Part shown: piece after piece, positions 10,742 through 21,268 of the stretch
Layout of the letters: every line of letters starts with the position of its first letter
Position numbering within the stretch: the first letter of the stretch is position 1
From: Thelephora terrestris
Taxonomy: Eukaryota > Basidiomycota > Agaricomycetes > Thelephorales > Thelephoraceae
DNA: 64,000 bases
Direction: 5' to 3'
NCBI GenBank assembly: GCA_015956445.1
Contig: WIUZ02000024.1
Location: 248,001 to 312,000 of the forward strand
Translations under genes and position numbers: made by a program
Notes under the pieces: generated by a model
The model's database searches: none
What the model saw: only the letters and a program-made list of their open reading frames with translations
Told to the model about the DNA's origin: nothing

Positions 10742-11158
10742 GTCGTCGCGGTATAGCTACCAGACGGTCGACGTGCAAAGGGTTTCCGAGGGTGGGGGGT
10801 CAGTGAGTGATAAAAGGGGTGAGAGCTGGCTACGGTGCGTATCAGAGGCAAAAAGACATTCGTCGACTTGGGGAGCGGTGGGCAAGGTGGGAATCGTCAT
10901 GATCATGATGGGTCGGGTCGGCATTCGGAGCGGAAGTAGACGCCCGTACCTTGCTCCCGCCGCGGCCAACGATGGTCAGCGATACATCCGAGTCTTCGAG
11001 AGCCAGGAGCCCTCTGGGTACATTACAAAACGCTAGAGACCGGACTCCGCGCTCGATACCTTCAGACCCTGGACTGTTGAATAATCAAAGATACCCCAAT
11101 CGTAGAAAACCGAGGATCTTCTTCGAATATTTCAATCCACGCCCCACCTTCCTCCACC
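10742..11158. promoter_or_regulatory. shared intergenic region between ALG9 (-) and the ACT-domain gene (+)
   Basis: 417 bp between two divergent start codons. Small frames on both strands here have no recognisable protein features and are treated as shadows. No clear TATA box. A bidirectional promoter is inferred from position only. Confidence 0.4.
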
Positions 11159-11714
11159 ATGCCACCCCCTTCCAACCACAAAGCCTTTCATCTATCCTTA
11201 CTCCCCAACATCTATTTCGTGAAACAGCTCCCGGAACTCTCAGGAACCACGTTATCGCTCCTCAACGGACAAGGATTCTTCTCGATCACTCGAACGCCCG
11301 AAGAATACTCCGTCGTGGGGGAAGTGACAGACGACCCCCAAGTCCAGTTTTTGAGCGAGGGAGTCCCCCTTTGGAGGTGTATAAAAATTGCAGGTCCTAT
11401 GGATCCCGGTAAACCCCCCATCCTCCCCCGCCGCCGTTTGGGATATGCTCCCGTATTTTGAATGATCTGAATTGACCGCCGACAGCGATAACTGGCGTCA
11501 TGTGTAATTTTACTATCCCGCTGAAGGCTGCTGGAATCCCAATCTTTGCTCTCTCAACTTGGTTTGGGCTGGCGTTTGATGAAAGCCAGTTCGCGGGTAC
11601 TGATGTCTTGACACCTACAGGAACACCGACTACATGCTGGTTCCCACAGCCGACGCCGAACAGGCTGTGGAAGTCCTAGAAGCCGATGGATGGCACTTCG
11701 CGACGGTTCCATAA
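11159..11714 (+). CDS. ACT-domain protein (CASTOR-like fold)
   Basis: Exons 11,159-11,408, 11,486-11,561 and 11,621-11,714 join in frame to about 139 aa. The first exon has the pattern FHLSLLPNIYFVKQL and FFSITRTPEEYSVVGE. After the WRCIKIAGPMD motif the splice leads into ITGVMCNFTIPLKAAGIPIF, then ALSTWNTDYMLVP and VLEADGWHF at the C-terminus. This is the layout of fungal ACT-domain proteins related to CASTOR-type arginine-sensor folds, in which two ACT modules form an amino-acid-binding site. Ligand and role in this organism are unknown. The gene is short, complete and divergent from ALG9. Confidence 0.85.
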
Positions 11715-11862
11715 TCAGAAAAGCACGTATAGTTCCGGATGTCGAACGTTTCATTAGACTTACTCTAAAATATATCCTAAATTCTAATAGATACACTAGT
11801 ATGCAGCTCATGACATGAATGAGGTATGCAAGATTGGAGGAAAAAGCCACCGTCCATTAGTT

Positions 11863-12740
11863 TTACACCTTGCCAGGGGGGGCGGCAGTAATGTGGATTT
11901 TCGCGAGCGCACAGACAAGTGGGATAGCATGGAAGACATAGCCAACCCACACCATGGTGAAACCGTTGGAAAGGACAGCCATCAGATGTGCGCCATTATC
12001 ACCCTCGAGCTGGATGCTCTGGTTGAAATCGTCAACCGCTTTCCCGAACCACAAGCGAATGATCAAAAACGAGGAGATGCCTGAGGAACTTATGTCAGTC
12101 TGAGGATGTAGGGGCGAGAAACTTCGATGACGTACCGATCATGAAACCAAAGATACCGATCCAAGCACAGGCCCGCTGGACCATGGGCCGTTCGAGCGTG
12201 GCACCCAACCTGCCGAGCCTCGCGCGGAAGGCGATCAGGCTGAACAGAACGAAGAAGATGGTTGAGAAGCCCAGGGAAACGCCGATGAATGCGGGTGTGG
12301 TAGCCGTAGGGGCGGACAACCAACGGGATGCGTCACTTGGAAGTACAGAAAGGTCTACGTGGACAATGAGATCGGATTTCACTTGTTTGCCATGATTGTA
12401 AACAAACCGTAGGTGGGGCTCAGAACAGGCATCGTGCAATTGACGGCCGCGCTGTTACTGGTTCTTGAACAGGATCCTGTAACGCGAGTTGAATATCACT
12501 GGATTCTTTCGCATGGCAAACAGACGTACCAAGAGGTCCCAAGAACAAGGAAGGTCCATCGATCTTATCGTTTGAGGGATTCGGCAACAAAAGCAGAGAT
12601 GGTTTTACAACGAGCAATGACACCTGAGTTTGCAGCATCACCGTAGGGGAAAGGTAGGAAAATATCACAAGCAACACTGCCGTGAAGGACAGAACTGGGG
12701 CAAGGTAGAGAGCGACGGCGTTAGAAAGTTGGTTGAGCAT
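11863..12740 (-). CDS. SUR7/PalI family membrane protein
   Basis: The product begins MLNQLSNAVALYLAPVLSF and has an N-terminal transmembrane helix, an extracellular loop, then three more hydrophobic segments: TPAFIGVSLGFSTIFFVLFS, ACAWIGIFGFMIG and VGYVFHAIPLVCALAKIHIT. Between the last two lies the conserved-looking WFGKAVDDFNQSI stretch. The four-helix topology and the sequence pattern fit SUR7/PalI proteins, which sit in plasma-membrane eisosome or pH-signalling domains. Introns separate the N-terminal exon, the middle (VLPSDASRWLSAPTATTPAF) and the C-terminal exon. The start at 12,740 places the first helix immediately after MLNQLSNA. A decayed copy of the first exon and its promoter lies at 13,410-13,910. 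Confidence 0.75.
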
Positions 12741-13084
12741 GATGAAAGAGCGGCCTTGCGCGATAGAGAAATAGAGAGAAAAAACTGGAAGTGACAATGA
12801 GCAGCACTGGGCTAGCTCAGGACTAGATGAAAGGGTAGGGGGGAATGATGATGAATGTCTGTCCGTTTGGGAGGCCTTTAAAACCACTGCCTTTGGACAA
12901 TAGCAGCCGAATACAAGCCGGCACGTGACTGGCGGGCAATCAGCTTTGCCCTCCTCCATTGTTGACCCATTGTCCACCTATTGTGACCGTTCACTAGCGC
13001 CATTGTCTGGGCTGGAATCCGCTTCGTGTTCCATGCCGTGAAATCTGTGAATGGAGAGAAGCTGATATCAATACGAAATACGCT

Positions 13085-13910
13085 TCATCCAAGGCAGAGG
13101 TAGCCAGCCGCAGATCGCGAGAAGCGCAGCCATATCCTGACCATCCATTTCGACTTATCGCTGGCCAGAACTATGCCCCTAGCACAGAGAAGGACTTCTT
13201 TTATCACAAAAGGAATAGAGAGTGCTTGGACCAACGGCCACCCGACAGTCGCCACGGTAGCAAAAAAGGTCGTCACGAGCGGTGTACGCTGAGGGTCCCT
13301 TGAACTCACTGATCCCATGTTGAGCGCAGACGACAGAGTGACAAAGTACAAGCCAATCCAATACAGTTCCGCCTCGCGGACAGTCGACACGAGATAAAGT
13401 GTCCTCCGGAGGGCAACAAGGAAGGGCCGTCGATGTTATCGTTCGATCAATTCGGTGAAAGATTTGGAGATGGATTTACGGTGAGCCATGACGCCTGGGT
13501 GTGCAGGATCACCGTAAAGGAAAGGTAGGAAAATCCCACGAGCAACACTGCCGCAAAGGACAGGATCGGGGCAAGGCAGAGAGTGAAAGCGGTAGAGCAT
13601 TGGCCGAACATGATGATTAGAGAGCGGGCTTGCGCAAAAGAATTTGGTTGGGAAGTGGTGACGAGCAGCACTGGTCTGGCTCAGGATGAAATGAAAGGGT
13701 AAGAGTGGATGAAGTACCAATCTGCTCGTTCGGGAGACTTCAAGTCCGTTTCCCTTGGATAACAAAAGCCGAACACAAGTGGGTGCGTGACTGGCGGCCA
13801 ACTACCTTTCCCCCTTTCCACCGGCGCCATTGTCTAGAGCCGCTAGAGTCCGCTCTGTGTTCGCCAGACAACCCGTGAATGAAGAGGAATTGATATCATG
13901 GAATGCGGTA
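13085..13910 (-). pseudogene. chimeric pseudogene: SUR7/PalI first exon fused to ALG9 middle exons
   Basis: Read on the minus strand, bases 13,910-13,412 copy the promoter and first exon of the SUR7/PalI gene (CLAPILSFAAVLLVGFSYLS). At about 13,412 the sequence switches to ALG9, giving STVREAELYWIGLYFVTLSSALNM then ATVGWPLVQALSIPFVIKE. Within the ALG9 part, the end of one exon is joined to a later one by a deletion (EAELY|WIGLYFVTL against the parent's EAKLY...MYFVTL). Parent and copy differ at many sites, so the event is old. No long frame spans the junction and it is not expected to make a working enzyme. Confidence 0.8.
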
Positions 13911-14279
13911 ATGGGGCTGCCTCGTGGCCATTCCGAGGGTATTGAGTGTTGAATGTTCAACGCTGATCCCTTGTCTGCAAACAAGCAAGAATAATCCCAG
14001 CAAAGGCGCAGATCGACGCGAATAGGCCTAGATCCGGGGCGGGGGGGTGATGGATCGGAGGGATGCTTTGAAAGGACCCGGGTCCACCACTCTCACACCG
14101 CGGCTGCATCTAGGGGGTCGAATAACATCGGGTGGCGATTGTTCAAGGAAGGGAGAATCCGTGGGAATTTTGAGGTTCGGGAAGATCTGAAAAACGTCGG
14201 CGGGGAGAATCTTGTCTGTCGTGCCACAGCAATTTATTAAACGACTGGTCATAGGCATATTGCTCAGAATTGTTATCAA
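13911..14279. other. intergenic, no gene seen
   Basis: 369 bp between the chimeric pseudogene and tRNA-Ser. It contains a G-run (GGGGCGGGGGGG near 14,036) but no coding or repeat signal that I can support. Confidence 0.4.
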
Positions 14280-14375
14280 GCTGCTATGGCCGAGAGGTTA
14301 AGGCGACAGACTTGAATCTAATTCAAGGGCATCTGTTTCACTTTGTGAGCGTAGGTTCAAACCCTACTGGCAGCG
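14280..14375 (+). tRNA. tRNA-Ser(UGA), with a 14-nt intron
   Basis: The acceptor stem GCTGCTA pairs with TGGCAGC and is followed by discriminator G. The D-arm GGC...GGC, the long variable arm (TCAC-TTT-GTGA) typical of serine tRNAs, and the T-arm GTAGG-TTCAAAC-CCTAC are all present. The anticodon stem ACAGA/TCTGT encloses loop CTTGAA + intron + A, giving anticodon TGA with the intron (tctaattcaagggc) after position 37, the standard eukaryotic site. A T-run (TTATTTTTT) just downstream acts as the RNA polymerase III terminator. Its 3' end is 64 bp from the end of the convergent frataxin gene. Confidence 0.95.
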
Positions 14376-14439
14376 TTATTTTTTCTCCCCTCCACATTCA
14401 ACTCGAGCTCAGAAAAGACGCGGTTATGCAGTAAACAGA

Positions 14440-15107
14440 TTAATTGGTGTGCTGGGAAACATTATCTAACCCTAGTTCGACCTGTCGGCCAACGATTTGG
14501 CCAATCTCACCGTTGAGGAGGTCACTCAAAGCCACACTATCTCTTGTATAGAGCCAGCCGTCCTTCTCCTCCGAGTAATCATAGCGTTTCGGCCCTCTGT
14601 GCAAAGTCAGGCTCATCGCATGAGACTGAAGCCATATTTCGCTTACGAGATCGGTGACGACAGCCAGATTTGTTTGTTCGGGGGTTGCTTGTTGATAACA
14701 TACGTCCCATGGTCACCCAGCTTGAGCGTAAGCACCCCGCTCTGGAAGGGGTTCGTGAGACCGTGCGTGGGGGCAGGAGTCGCAACGCACATTGTATTCC
14801 ACCTCGTAGTTTGGATTCCCTTCTGCGTCTAATAGTCCTTCCAGCGATTCCCACAACGTATCCATCGTCGCATCAGATAGGGCATGATACCGTTCAACAG
14901 ACAATTCACTATCACCATGACTCAGCAGTTCGCGGAAGGGGTTTGTGGCACTTACCTGTGGTTAAGCTGTGGTGGAGGGGTGGCATAGCACCGTCGCTGT
15001 AGCTGGCCAGCGGGTATCCTCAAAGGCACGCGTAATGTCACGGCTGTTCGGCGGTGAAGATGTCTAATGCATGTCGTGAGGATGATTCCGACCGGACGCT
15101 TGAACAT
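14440..15107 (-). CDS. YFH1: frataxin, mitochondrial iron-sulfur assembly factor
   Basis: Exons 15,107-14,956, 14,920-14,791, 14,741-14,647 and 14,596-14,440 join exactly in frame to 177 aa. The N-terminus ([20 protein letters not shown], followed by more Arg and hydrophobic residues and RRCYATP) is a clear mitochondrial presequence. The mature protein has [19 protein letters not shown] (acidic helix 1), then [36 protein letters not shown] and WLYTRD, which are the frataxin beta-sheet hallmarks. Frataxin helps the ISCU/NFS1 complex build Fe-S clusters in the matrix. The first intron is only 35 nt. The gene is head-to-head with the TEN1-like gene (108 bp between starts), implying a shared promoter. 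Confidence 0.95.
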
Positions 15108-15215
15108 GAGGTTTTGCAGGTTTCGGAGGAGAACGACGGAGGAATTTTGATCCGCCGTTCTGTCGCGTCAGACCGAAGATGGAATGTCGATCCCCTTCCA
15201 CAACCACCGTGTCAA

Positions 15216-15627
15216 ATGTCCGACCCCGAGTCCGCTCAGTTGGTCAAAGTATCCGAGGTTTCGCTGGAGCTTGTCAACAAAAAGTTGAGGCTTTATGGAA
15301 GGTAACTTTTGGTTTTCTATCCGGTTACGCTGAGCTGATCGCGTACGAAAGGGTGTACTCCTATGATGTAGACACGTCTTTAATCGTGTTATGTGACCCA
15401 GACACGTCTTTGAGAAAAGGCGTCTGGGTGGACGTGACTTTGTGTCTAAACCCGAAATACTCCGCCCCATGGAAGAGGGAACCCATGCACATGGTCATTG
15501 TCGTTGGATACTTGGAAGCGTGCGAGGTAGGCCTAATCCCTTCAGATTGCTCCGTTGTAACAACTAGATCAGCCTCCTCTACACGAACTTGACCAAGGCG
15601 GGGCCCTTCTGGGACACCTCGAGATAG
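15216..15627 (+). CDS. TEN1-like OB-fold protein (candidate CST telomere subunit)
   Basis: Exons 15,216-15,301, 15,352-15,526 and 15,568-15,627 splice in frame to 106 aa. The core LVNKKLRLYGRVYSYDVDTS, followed by LIVLCD, WVDVTLCLNPKYSAPWKRE and MHMVIVVGYLEAC, has the size and strand pattern of a small OB-fold protein. The 'RLYGRV.SYD..T..IVL' and 'V.VIG.LE' layout resembles fungal Ten1, a CST component that caps telomeres with Stn1. A different small OB-fold protein (RPA14-like) is possible. It shares its promoter with frataxin. Two dead copies (1-730 and 43,700-44,700) show this is the only intact one in the window. The last exon differs from the other copies. Confidence 0.5.
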
Positions 15628-16019
15628 ATAGCCGGTGGAGGCTACAAGCTATCGTCTTGGAGAGTTGTGATGACCTCAACGTTGAGGCTTTGGACGAAAC
15701 GTGCAGGAGAATGGCTAGTCGCGGCCCGTACCGCGTAATACACCATGCTATGGTTACTCGCTGAGTGCTGTTCTCGCCTAGTCACTCCAGTGGGACAGGG
15801 GTTCAATACGTCAGCGGTAAATTTCGCGTTTGCGCGCCACAAAATTTCCAAGCACTCATCTATGGTCTACGGATGACGTGATAGTCTGGGTCTCGTTGGT
15901 GGTGCGCGCGCTGAGATGCCGACGCGGGCCAGGCATCCCATTCACTCCCCCTAAATGAGGATGATCGATACCAGTAATACCACTCCCTTCTCTATTTCTC
16001 ATCATCATAAAAAAGAGAG
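15628..16019. other. spacer upstream of the coiled-coil array
   Basis: About 390 bp with no supported gene. A short minus-strand frame (15,642-15,851) has no recognisable features. The last 60 bases before 16,020 are AT- and CT-rich and probably hold the 5' leader of the first array gene. Confidence 0.35.
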
Positions 16020-17438
16020 ATGGATCAACCTCGAAATATGGATCAAAAAGTCACACAGGAACTCGTATCACGTCTCACCGAGGAGGTGACGAACCTAAAG
16101 AACGAGAACTCAATGCTCAAGGTACTATCATCGAAATCCAGCGAACCCTTCCCCATACACTCTAACGCAATTCAAATTAAACAGGATCAATTGGGCATTT
16201 CAGGGGATGAAAACACCGGTGAAAGTGTTCGGAGTTATGACGATCTCCTCGAAGAGATAGACGGATTGAAGGATGAGCTGTCGCAGAGACCGAGCCAGGA
16301 TGTGGTGCGTAACGCCCCCGTGCATCCCCCCCTTCTCTCACCGTGTCTTAGGTCGATGAAATGGAAGGAAAAATTGCGAAACACAAGGACCGCAAACGGG
16401 AATGGGTGCGAACATTCTCCTGCTTCATCACCATTACCCCCTAAATATAAATGTCACGCAGCGAGACCAGATAAACTACTTAACCTCGCAACTGTATGAA
16501 GCAGAATCTGGTAAGGATGATCAAGAGGGCCTGAAAGAGGAGCTGGAGTGGGTTCGTCCTCTTCCTGAGATCCGTTAGATGGACAACTCATTATTGTACA
16601 GGAGGTCGAGAAGCTTGGCAAGGACTTCAAGGAAAAGATACAGAAGAAAGAAGAAGCTATTGCGCGACTCGAGGCCCAGCAGGCGGTGGGTACATGTTAT
16701 ATTGTCTTTTCGTCATGTCCGAGTGACGTTCTCCAATCATAAGCATACATTCGACATTCGCGAGTTTCTCCGTGGAGGGTTGGGTGAAGTTCCTTCCAAG
16801 CCCAGCCCTAGGGCCTTGAATTTGAAAGAAGTACGTAGGTTGAAAGCGGTGAGTTGAGGTTTACATGCATTCTTGATGACACTTCTCCATCTTGCATTTT
16901 GCTCGAACCACTCCCCAAAAAGAGAAAGTATGCGCTGCACTGCTAGAGCTGAGACCCATTCCTGACCTCCTCCACCCCAAGGGACAACAATATTTTCCCC
17001 CTCAAGGAGGCTGGCGCGATCAAATGGGCAGATCAAGGCGGACGATTCGTGGTCGCTTTGCCTTCGGTGATCTATAACGGAAAGACACAGCTCACGGAAC
17101 CATTTCATGGCAACGTCGTTACAGACTTCTTGTATGAAGTCTTCGTGGATGCGAATGCCACCTACTATGGATCCTATCGGTGCATCAAAAGGGCCCCGGT
17201 GGAGTGGAATGTACTAACATCACTTGGTCAGGGAGTAAGCACCGTCCTCCGTAATCATGGGGCTCACCCTCTGACGAAGCGGCAAGTTCGTGACATCCTT
17301 CTTGAACCGTCTGGTAGTCGAGAAAGATCTTGCTGCTCCAGCCATCGAGTCCCTAGTTCGACACATGTACGCGACTGGCTCCCTGAAGGCAGAATGCTTG
17401 GCATTCCAAAGCGAAGGCTCTGGCGAGGCGCCCTATTA
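16020..17438 (+). CDS. coiled-coil array gene, copy alpha
   Basis: First member of a family repeated at least six times here; I know of no characterised homologue. The first exon (MDQPRNMDQKVTQELVSRL...LKNENSMLK) is a leucine-heptad coiled coil, followed by small exons that extend it (SYDDLLEEIDGLKDELSQRP, VEKLGKDFKEKIQKKEEAIA). After a linker (FLRGGLGEVPSKP) comes the conserved C-terminal module AIKWADQGGRFVVALPSVIY, YYGSYRCIKRAPVEWNVL and VVEKDLAAPAIESLVRHMYA. Unlike the other copies it ends in EGSGEAPY and lacks the basic tail. Exons are short with roughly 50-70-nt introns. It is the most divergent copy of the left cluster, with its closest relative the dead copy at 38,450. Confidence 0.65.
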
Positions 17439-17674
17439 AAATTCTCGTTGGGGCGATTGTCGGACAGCCGCAGCGGCCCAAGGCGTATGTTATGGGATTT
17501 ATTCTGTAGTTGGCCCCATCTGCGTTCGTGTGACAGAATGTAACCTGCCTTTGCGGCCACAGCGCCTATACTCCCCTTTTAGGAAGTCACCGTTAGAGCA
17601 GTCCCGATCCGCTTCGTGCCTCCGGGCGCGATCGGTTTCCATCCCACCCCCAAACTGCACCTTTCATCGTAATC

Positions 17675-19278
17675 ATGGACCAAATTCAAGATCATCTTGA
17701 CCCAGAAGTTGCAAAGGAGGTTCTCACAGCCCTGAACAGGAAAATCGTAAACCTGAGAAGCGAAAACGCTCAACTTCAGGTGCGATCATATGATGCAAAA
17801 TCGTTCCGCGCTGTACGAGGCGATCTCAACCCAACAGGGCCTGTTGAGCAGGGCTTCCATCAAGACGGAGGAGAATGCATCGCACGAAGGTAACACCCAA
17901 CGTCTCTTGGAAGAGATAGAAAAACATAAATCCGAACTGGAACGGAGGCCGGGTGTTGGGGAGGTCGGTACTGTGATTTTACATCAGTTACATCGCTCAG
18001 GGTACACCAGGTCGCTGCATTAGAGGAAAAGCTCAAGGAAAGCGAGCAGCGTGGGCAGGAGTTGGTTCGCTTCCCTCCCTGCTTTCTGTCGTCTATTTTC
18101 GAGTTGATATCGCGTAGGGAAAACAAGTGGATCTGCTCAGCACGAAATTGGAAGAATCAGAATCAGGGAGGCAGAACGCAGTGGCTGTCCAAAAAGAATT
18201 GGAAAAGGTTTGTCCCACCTTCATCGACCTGTCACGATCTTCTACACACGGCCACGTAGGAAGTAGCGAAGCTTTGTGATCTACTCAATGAAACGCACGA
18301 GACGGAAAAGGCGGCCGTGCGACCTAAGCCCTTGGCGGTATGTGCATACGGCGCTCGTGCCAGGTGGGGTATGGTACAACAAGCTCACCTCACCAGAATG
18401 TGTCAAACTTGCGCAAGTTTCTTGACGGCAAATTTATTGACCTGCCACCAAGACATCCACCCGCGTTCATGTCCGCAGAAGGAAAGCGCTGGTTTACGCA
18501 AGTACGTCTTGTTCCGTTCCGAAGTTGCACTCGGCCTCACCTCCCGCTTAAGGCGACCCAGCAAAGGTATTCTCCAGCTCCCCAAACTACGCCTTCCATT
18601 CTTGGCTGAGAATGCAAAGGGGAGAAGAACCTTTCTCCTCAAATGCTCCCCGGAGTATCATATGGGCAGGTGAAACCGGGGGATGCGTCGTGCCGTTGCC
18701 TTCGGTCCTATACAATGGGAGAGCGCAAGCTCCTGAAGAGTATCGCTATAAACCCGTCCCAAACCACTCGTATCACCTCTGGGGTATTGACGAGCGGAAT
18801 CATTACCGCACGTACCACGGCATCTATCGATGCGTCGCGGTGGTAAGCGGTGACTGGAGACACCTCGAATCCATTGATCTGGAAGTGAGTGAACGAAGTT
18901 CCTAGCTGATGTAAAATCTGCCATCTGATAAGGTGGCGAGGTTGCGGGTCGCTTTCTAGGTCGTGTTGTGGTTGAGAAAGGCTTCGCTACGGATATGGTT
19001 GTTTCTTTCGTCAAGAAACTGTACCAGACCGGTGCCCTGATGATTGATTATGTTTTGTTGCGGTATGAAACCTTCGACGGCGCGACTGTGAAGCAAGTAC
19101 AGACAGCGGGTGGACCTCCAACAATCATCAATGTACCTTCTCCTCACACCGGTGAGTACCTTTTGTCCCTTTTGTGCTTTGACGCCATCCTTAGTAAACG
19201 AAAGGCAGTAAGCGTCCGAGCGACCAATATCAGGAGTGGGCGGATGGTTCGGTCAAAAAACCAAAGTTACAGAATTGA
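17675..19278 (+). CDS. coiled-coil/NLS array gene, copy beta
   Basis: Exon 1 encodes MDQIQDHLDPEVAKEVLTAL and then NRKIVNLRSENAQLQ. Further short exons carry SIKTEENASHEGNTQRLLEE, VAALEEKLKESEQRGQEL, VDLLSTKLEESES, then FRKFLDGKFIDLPPRHPP. The C-terminal module reads IWAGETGGCVVPLPSVLYNG, YHGIYRCVAVVSGDW and VVEKGFATDMVVSFVKKLYQ. The last exon, joined through a G|GC splice, ends GSKRPSDQYQEWADGSVKKP-KLQN. The two basic clusters KR and KKPK, separated by about 15 residues, look like a bipartite nuclear localisation signal. All visible splice phases are consistent, so this copy looks intact. Architecture (long coiled coil + globular module + NLS) suggests a nuclear dimeric protein; the function is unknown. 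Confidence 0.65.
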
Positions 19279-19289
19279 GAGGCCGAAAC

Positions 19290-19456
19290 CTACGTCTAGC
19301 TGAACCTGACATGTGCAGTGCTATGAAATATATGAGATTATGTGCCGGTGCGGAGATACCCTCGCACACTCCTACCGTCCTCTTCTGAACCTCTAGGCAC
19401 TTGAAGAGGTGTCCGTCCCCTTCGTCGGTGTCATGTGCTGCTGCAGGGTAGCCCAC
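19290..19456 (-). pseudogene. 3' tail remnant of the TTL-like gene
   Basis: A short minus-strand segment still reads DEGDGHLFKCLEVQ, matching the ERDTYLFKCLEVQ end of the TTL-like gene at 23,850. Nothing else of that gene remains. Together with the preceding coiled-coil copy it marks one duplication unit. Confidence 0.6.
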
Positions 19457-19532
19457 GTGACTGCCGCGTCTAACGCGATCGCGGCTTTCTAGCCATCAGC
19501 GCGGAGTCCCCACCGCACCTTTGTTCGCAGCC

Positions 19533-21143
19533 ATGAACCGAACTCAGGACCAACTTGACCCAGAAATTGCAAAGGAGGTCATTGCACTCCTCAACAGGAA
19601 AGTTGCCGAACTGAGGAGCGAAAACGCCGAACTTCAGGTACGTTCACATGCTTCAGAATCGTCCTCCCGCGGCGTGAAGCGATCTGGACACAACAGGGTC
19701 GATTGGACAAATACTCCGTCAAGAAGGAGGACGAGGGCCATGTTTCTTTAGACGATAACAACACCCAACGTCGCCTAGAAGAAATAGCAAATTGTAAGTC
19801 CGAACTCGAACGGAGACCGGGTCCGGGGGAGGTCAGTTTTGTAACCGCCCACCATTCATTCGCCTTGTTCAACGTACATCAGGTTTCCACGCTGGAGAGG
19901 AAACTTGAGACAAGCGGGCAGCGTGGACAGGAATTGGTGTGCCCCATCCCCTCTGCCTTGTGGTCATAAATTTCCGAGTTAACATCGCACAGGAACAACG
20001 AGTTGACCAACTCAACGCGAAACTAGAAGAATTTGAGTCTGAAAAGCGAGCTGCAGCCGCGATCCAGGCAGCATTGGAGAAGGTTCGTCTCGCCTTTGTC
20101 AGTCTGTTGCAATCTTCCAAACGGTCGGCCACGCAGGAAATGGGGAGGCTTTTTCATGCACTCAATGAAAGAACTCAAGAAAAGGAAGCGGCTGTTGCAC
20201 AGCTCATGCTCTTGGTAGTATGTGCATGCGATGTCCTGTGCCAGCGGGAGCATGGTACAAACTCACCTTTAGGACACTTTTGACTTCCGCAAATTTCTTG
20301 CTGGCGGGTTGATCGCCCTACCAGCAAGACATCAACCCGTGCTGATGACCAGAGAAGAAAAGCGGCGGTTTAAGAGAGTACGTATCTGTTTCATTCCAAA
20401 GTTCTGCTCAGTCTCGCATTCCACAGAATGTTATCCAGCAAAGGTGTGCCTCAGCTTCCCAACTACGCCTTTTGTTCCCCCCTAAAGGTTTGCAAAGAGG
20501 GGACAAGTCACTCTCCACAAATGCTCCCCACGGGATTATGTGGGCAGGCGAAAAAGGAGGATGCGTGGTGCCATTCCCTTCGGTCGTATACATTGGGAAA
20601 TCAAAGGCCATTGAAAAAAACAGCAAGAGATTTGATGTGAACCACTTATATCAGTTCTTCGGCGTTGATGATACAGGTCAGCATCAAACCTACCATGGCT
20701 CCTATCGCTGCGTCGCAGTGGCGGCGACCGACTGGGAAATTCTCGCATCTATAAATCGAGAGGTGAGTAGATGAGCCTCCGATCGATATCTAGTCTGACG
20801 AGGTTGTGAGTTTGCGCAACGTTTTTTAGACCGTGTTGTGGTTGAGAAAATGTTCTCTCCGCAGAAGGTCACTTCCTTCGTCGAGGAACTGTACCGCACT
20901 GGTGTCCTGAAGGTCGAATACGTCGCTCTGCAGTATGAAAGCTTCGACAGTGCAACCGTGGAGAAAGTTAAGTCAATGGGGGGACCTCCAACAACCATTA
21001 ATGCACCCCCCAATACAGGCGAGTTTCTTTTGCCCATAGTGCGTCTACACCATCCTCAGTGAACAACAGGCGGTAAACGTCCGAGCGACCAGCATCAGGA
21101 GTCGGCCGGTGGTTCAGTCAAGAAACCACGGCTAAAGAGTTGA
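19533..21143 (+). CDS. coiled-coil/NLS array gene, copy gamma
   Basis: Same exon plan as copy beta. Exon 1 reads MNRTQDQLDPEIAKEVIALL, then NRKVAELRSENAELQ. Later exons carry NTQRRLEEIANCKSELERRP, VSTLERKLETSGQRGQEL, QRVDQLNAKLEEFESEKRAA and FRKFLAGGLIALPARHQP. The C-terminal module is IMWAGEKGGCVVPFPSVVYI, YHGSYRCVAVAATDW and VVEKMFSPQKVTSFVEELYR. The final exon gives GGKRPSDQHQESAGGSVKKP-RLKS, again a bipartite basic pattern. It looks intact. About 125 bp downstream begins another piece of the antisense TTL-like gene, repeating the unit structure. Confidence 0.65.
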
Positions 21144-21268
21144 GGGATTGAGGTCTATGATTAGCTGAGCCCGACATGCGCAATACTATGGGATACGTGA
21201 GATTATGTGCCAGTGTGGAGATATCCTCGCACACACCTACCACCCGCTCTCTCCTCTCACCTGGACCT

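Noticed and set aside
10698-11036. ORFs on both strands between ALG9 and the ACT gene
   Set aside because: They lie in the shared promoter and 5' exon of ALG9; composition fits non-coding DNA.
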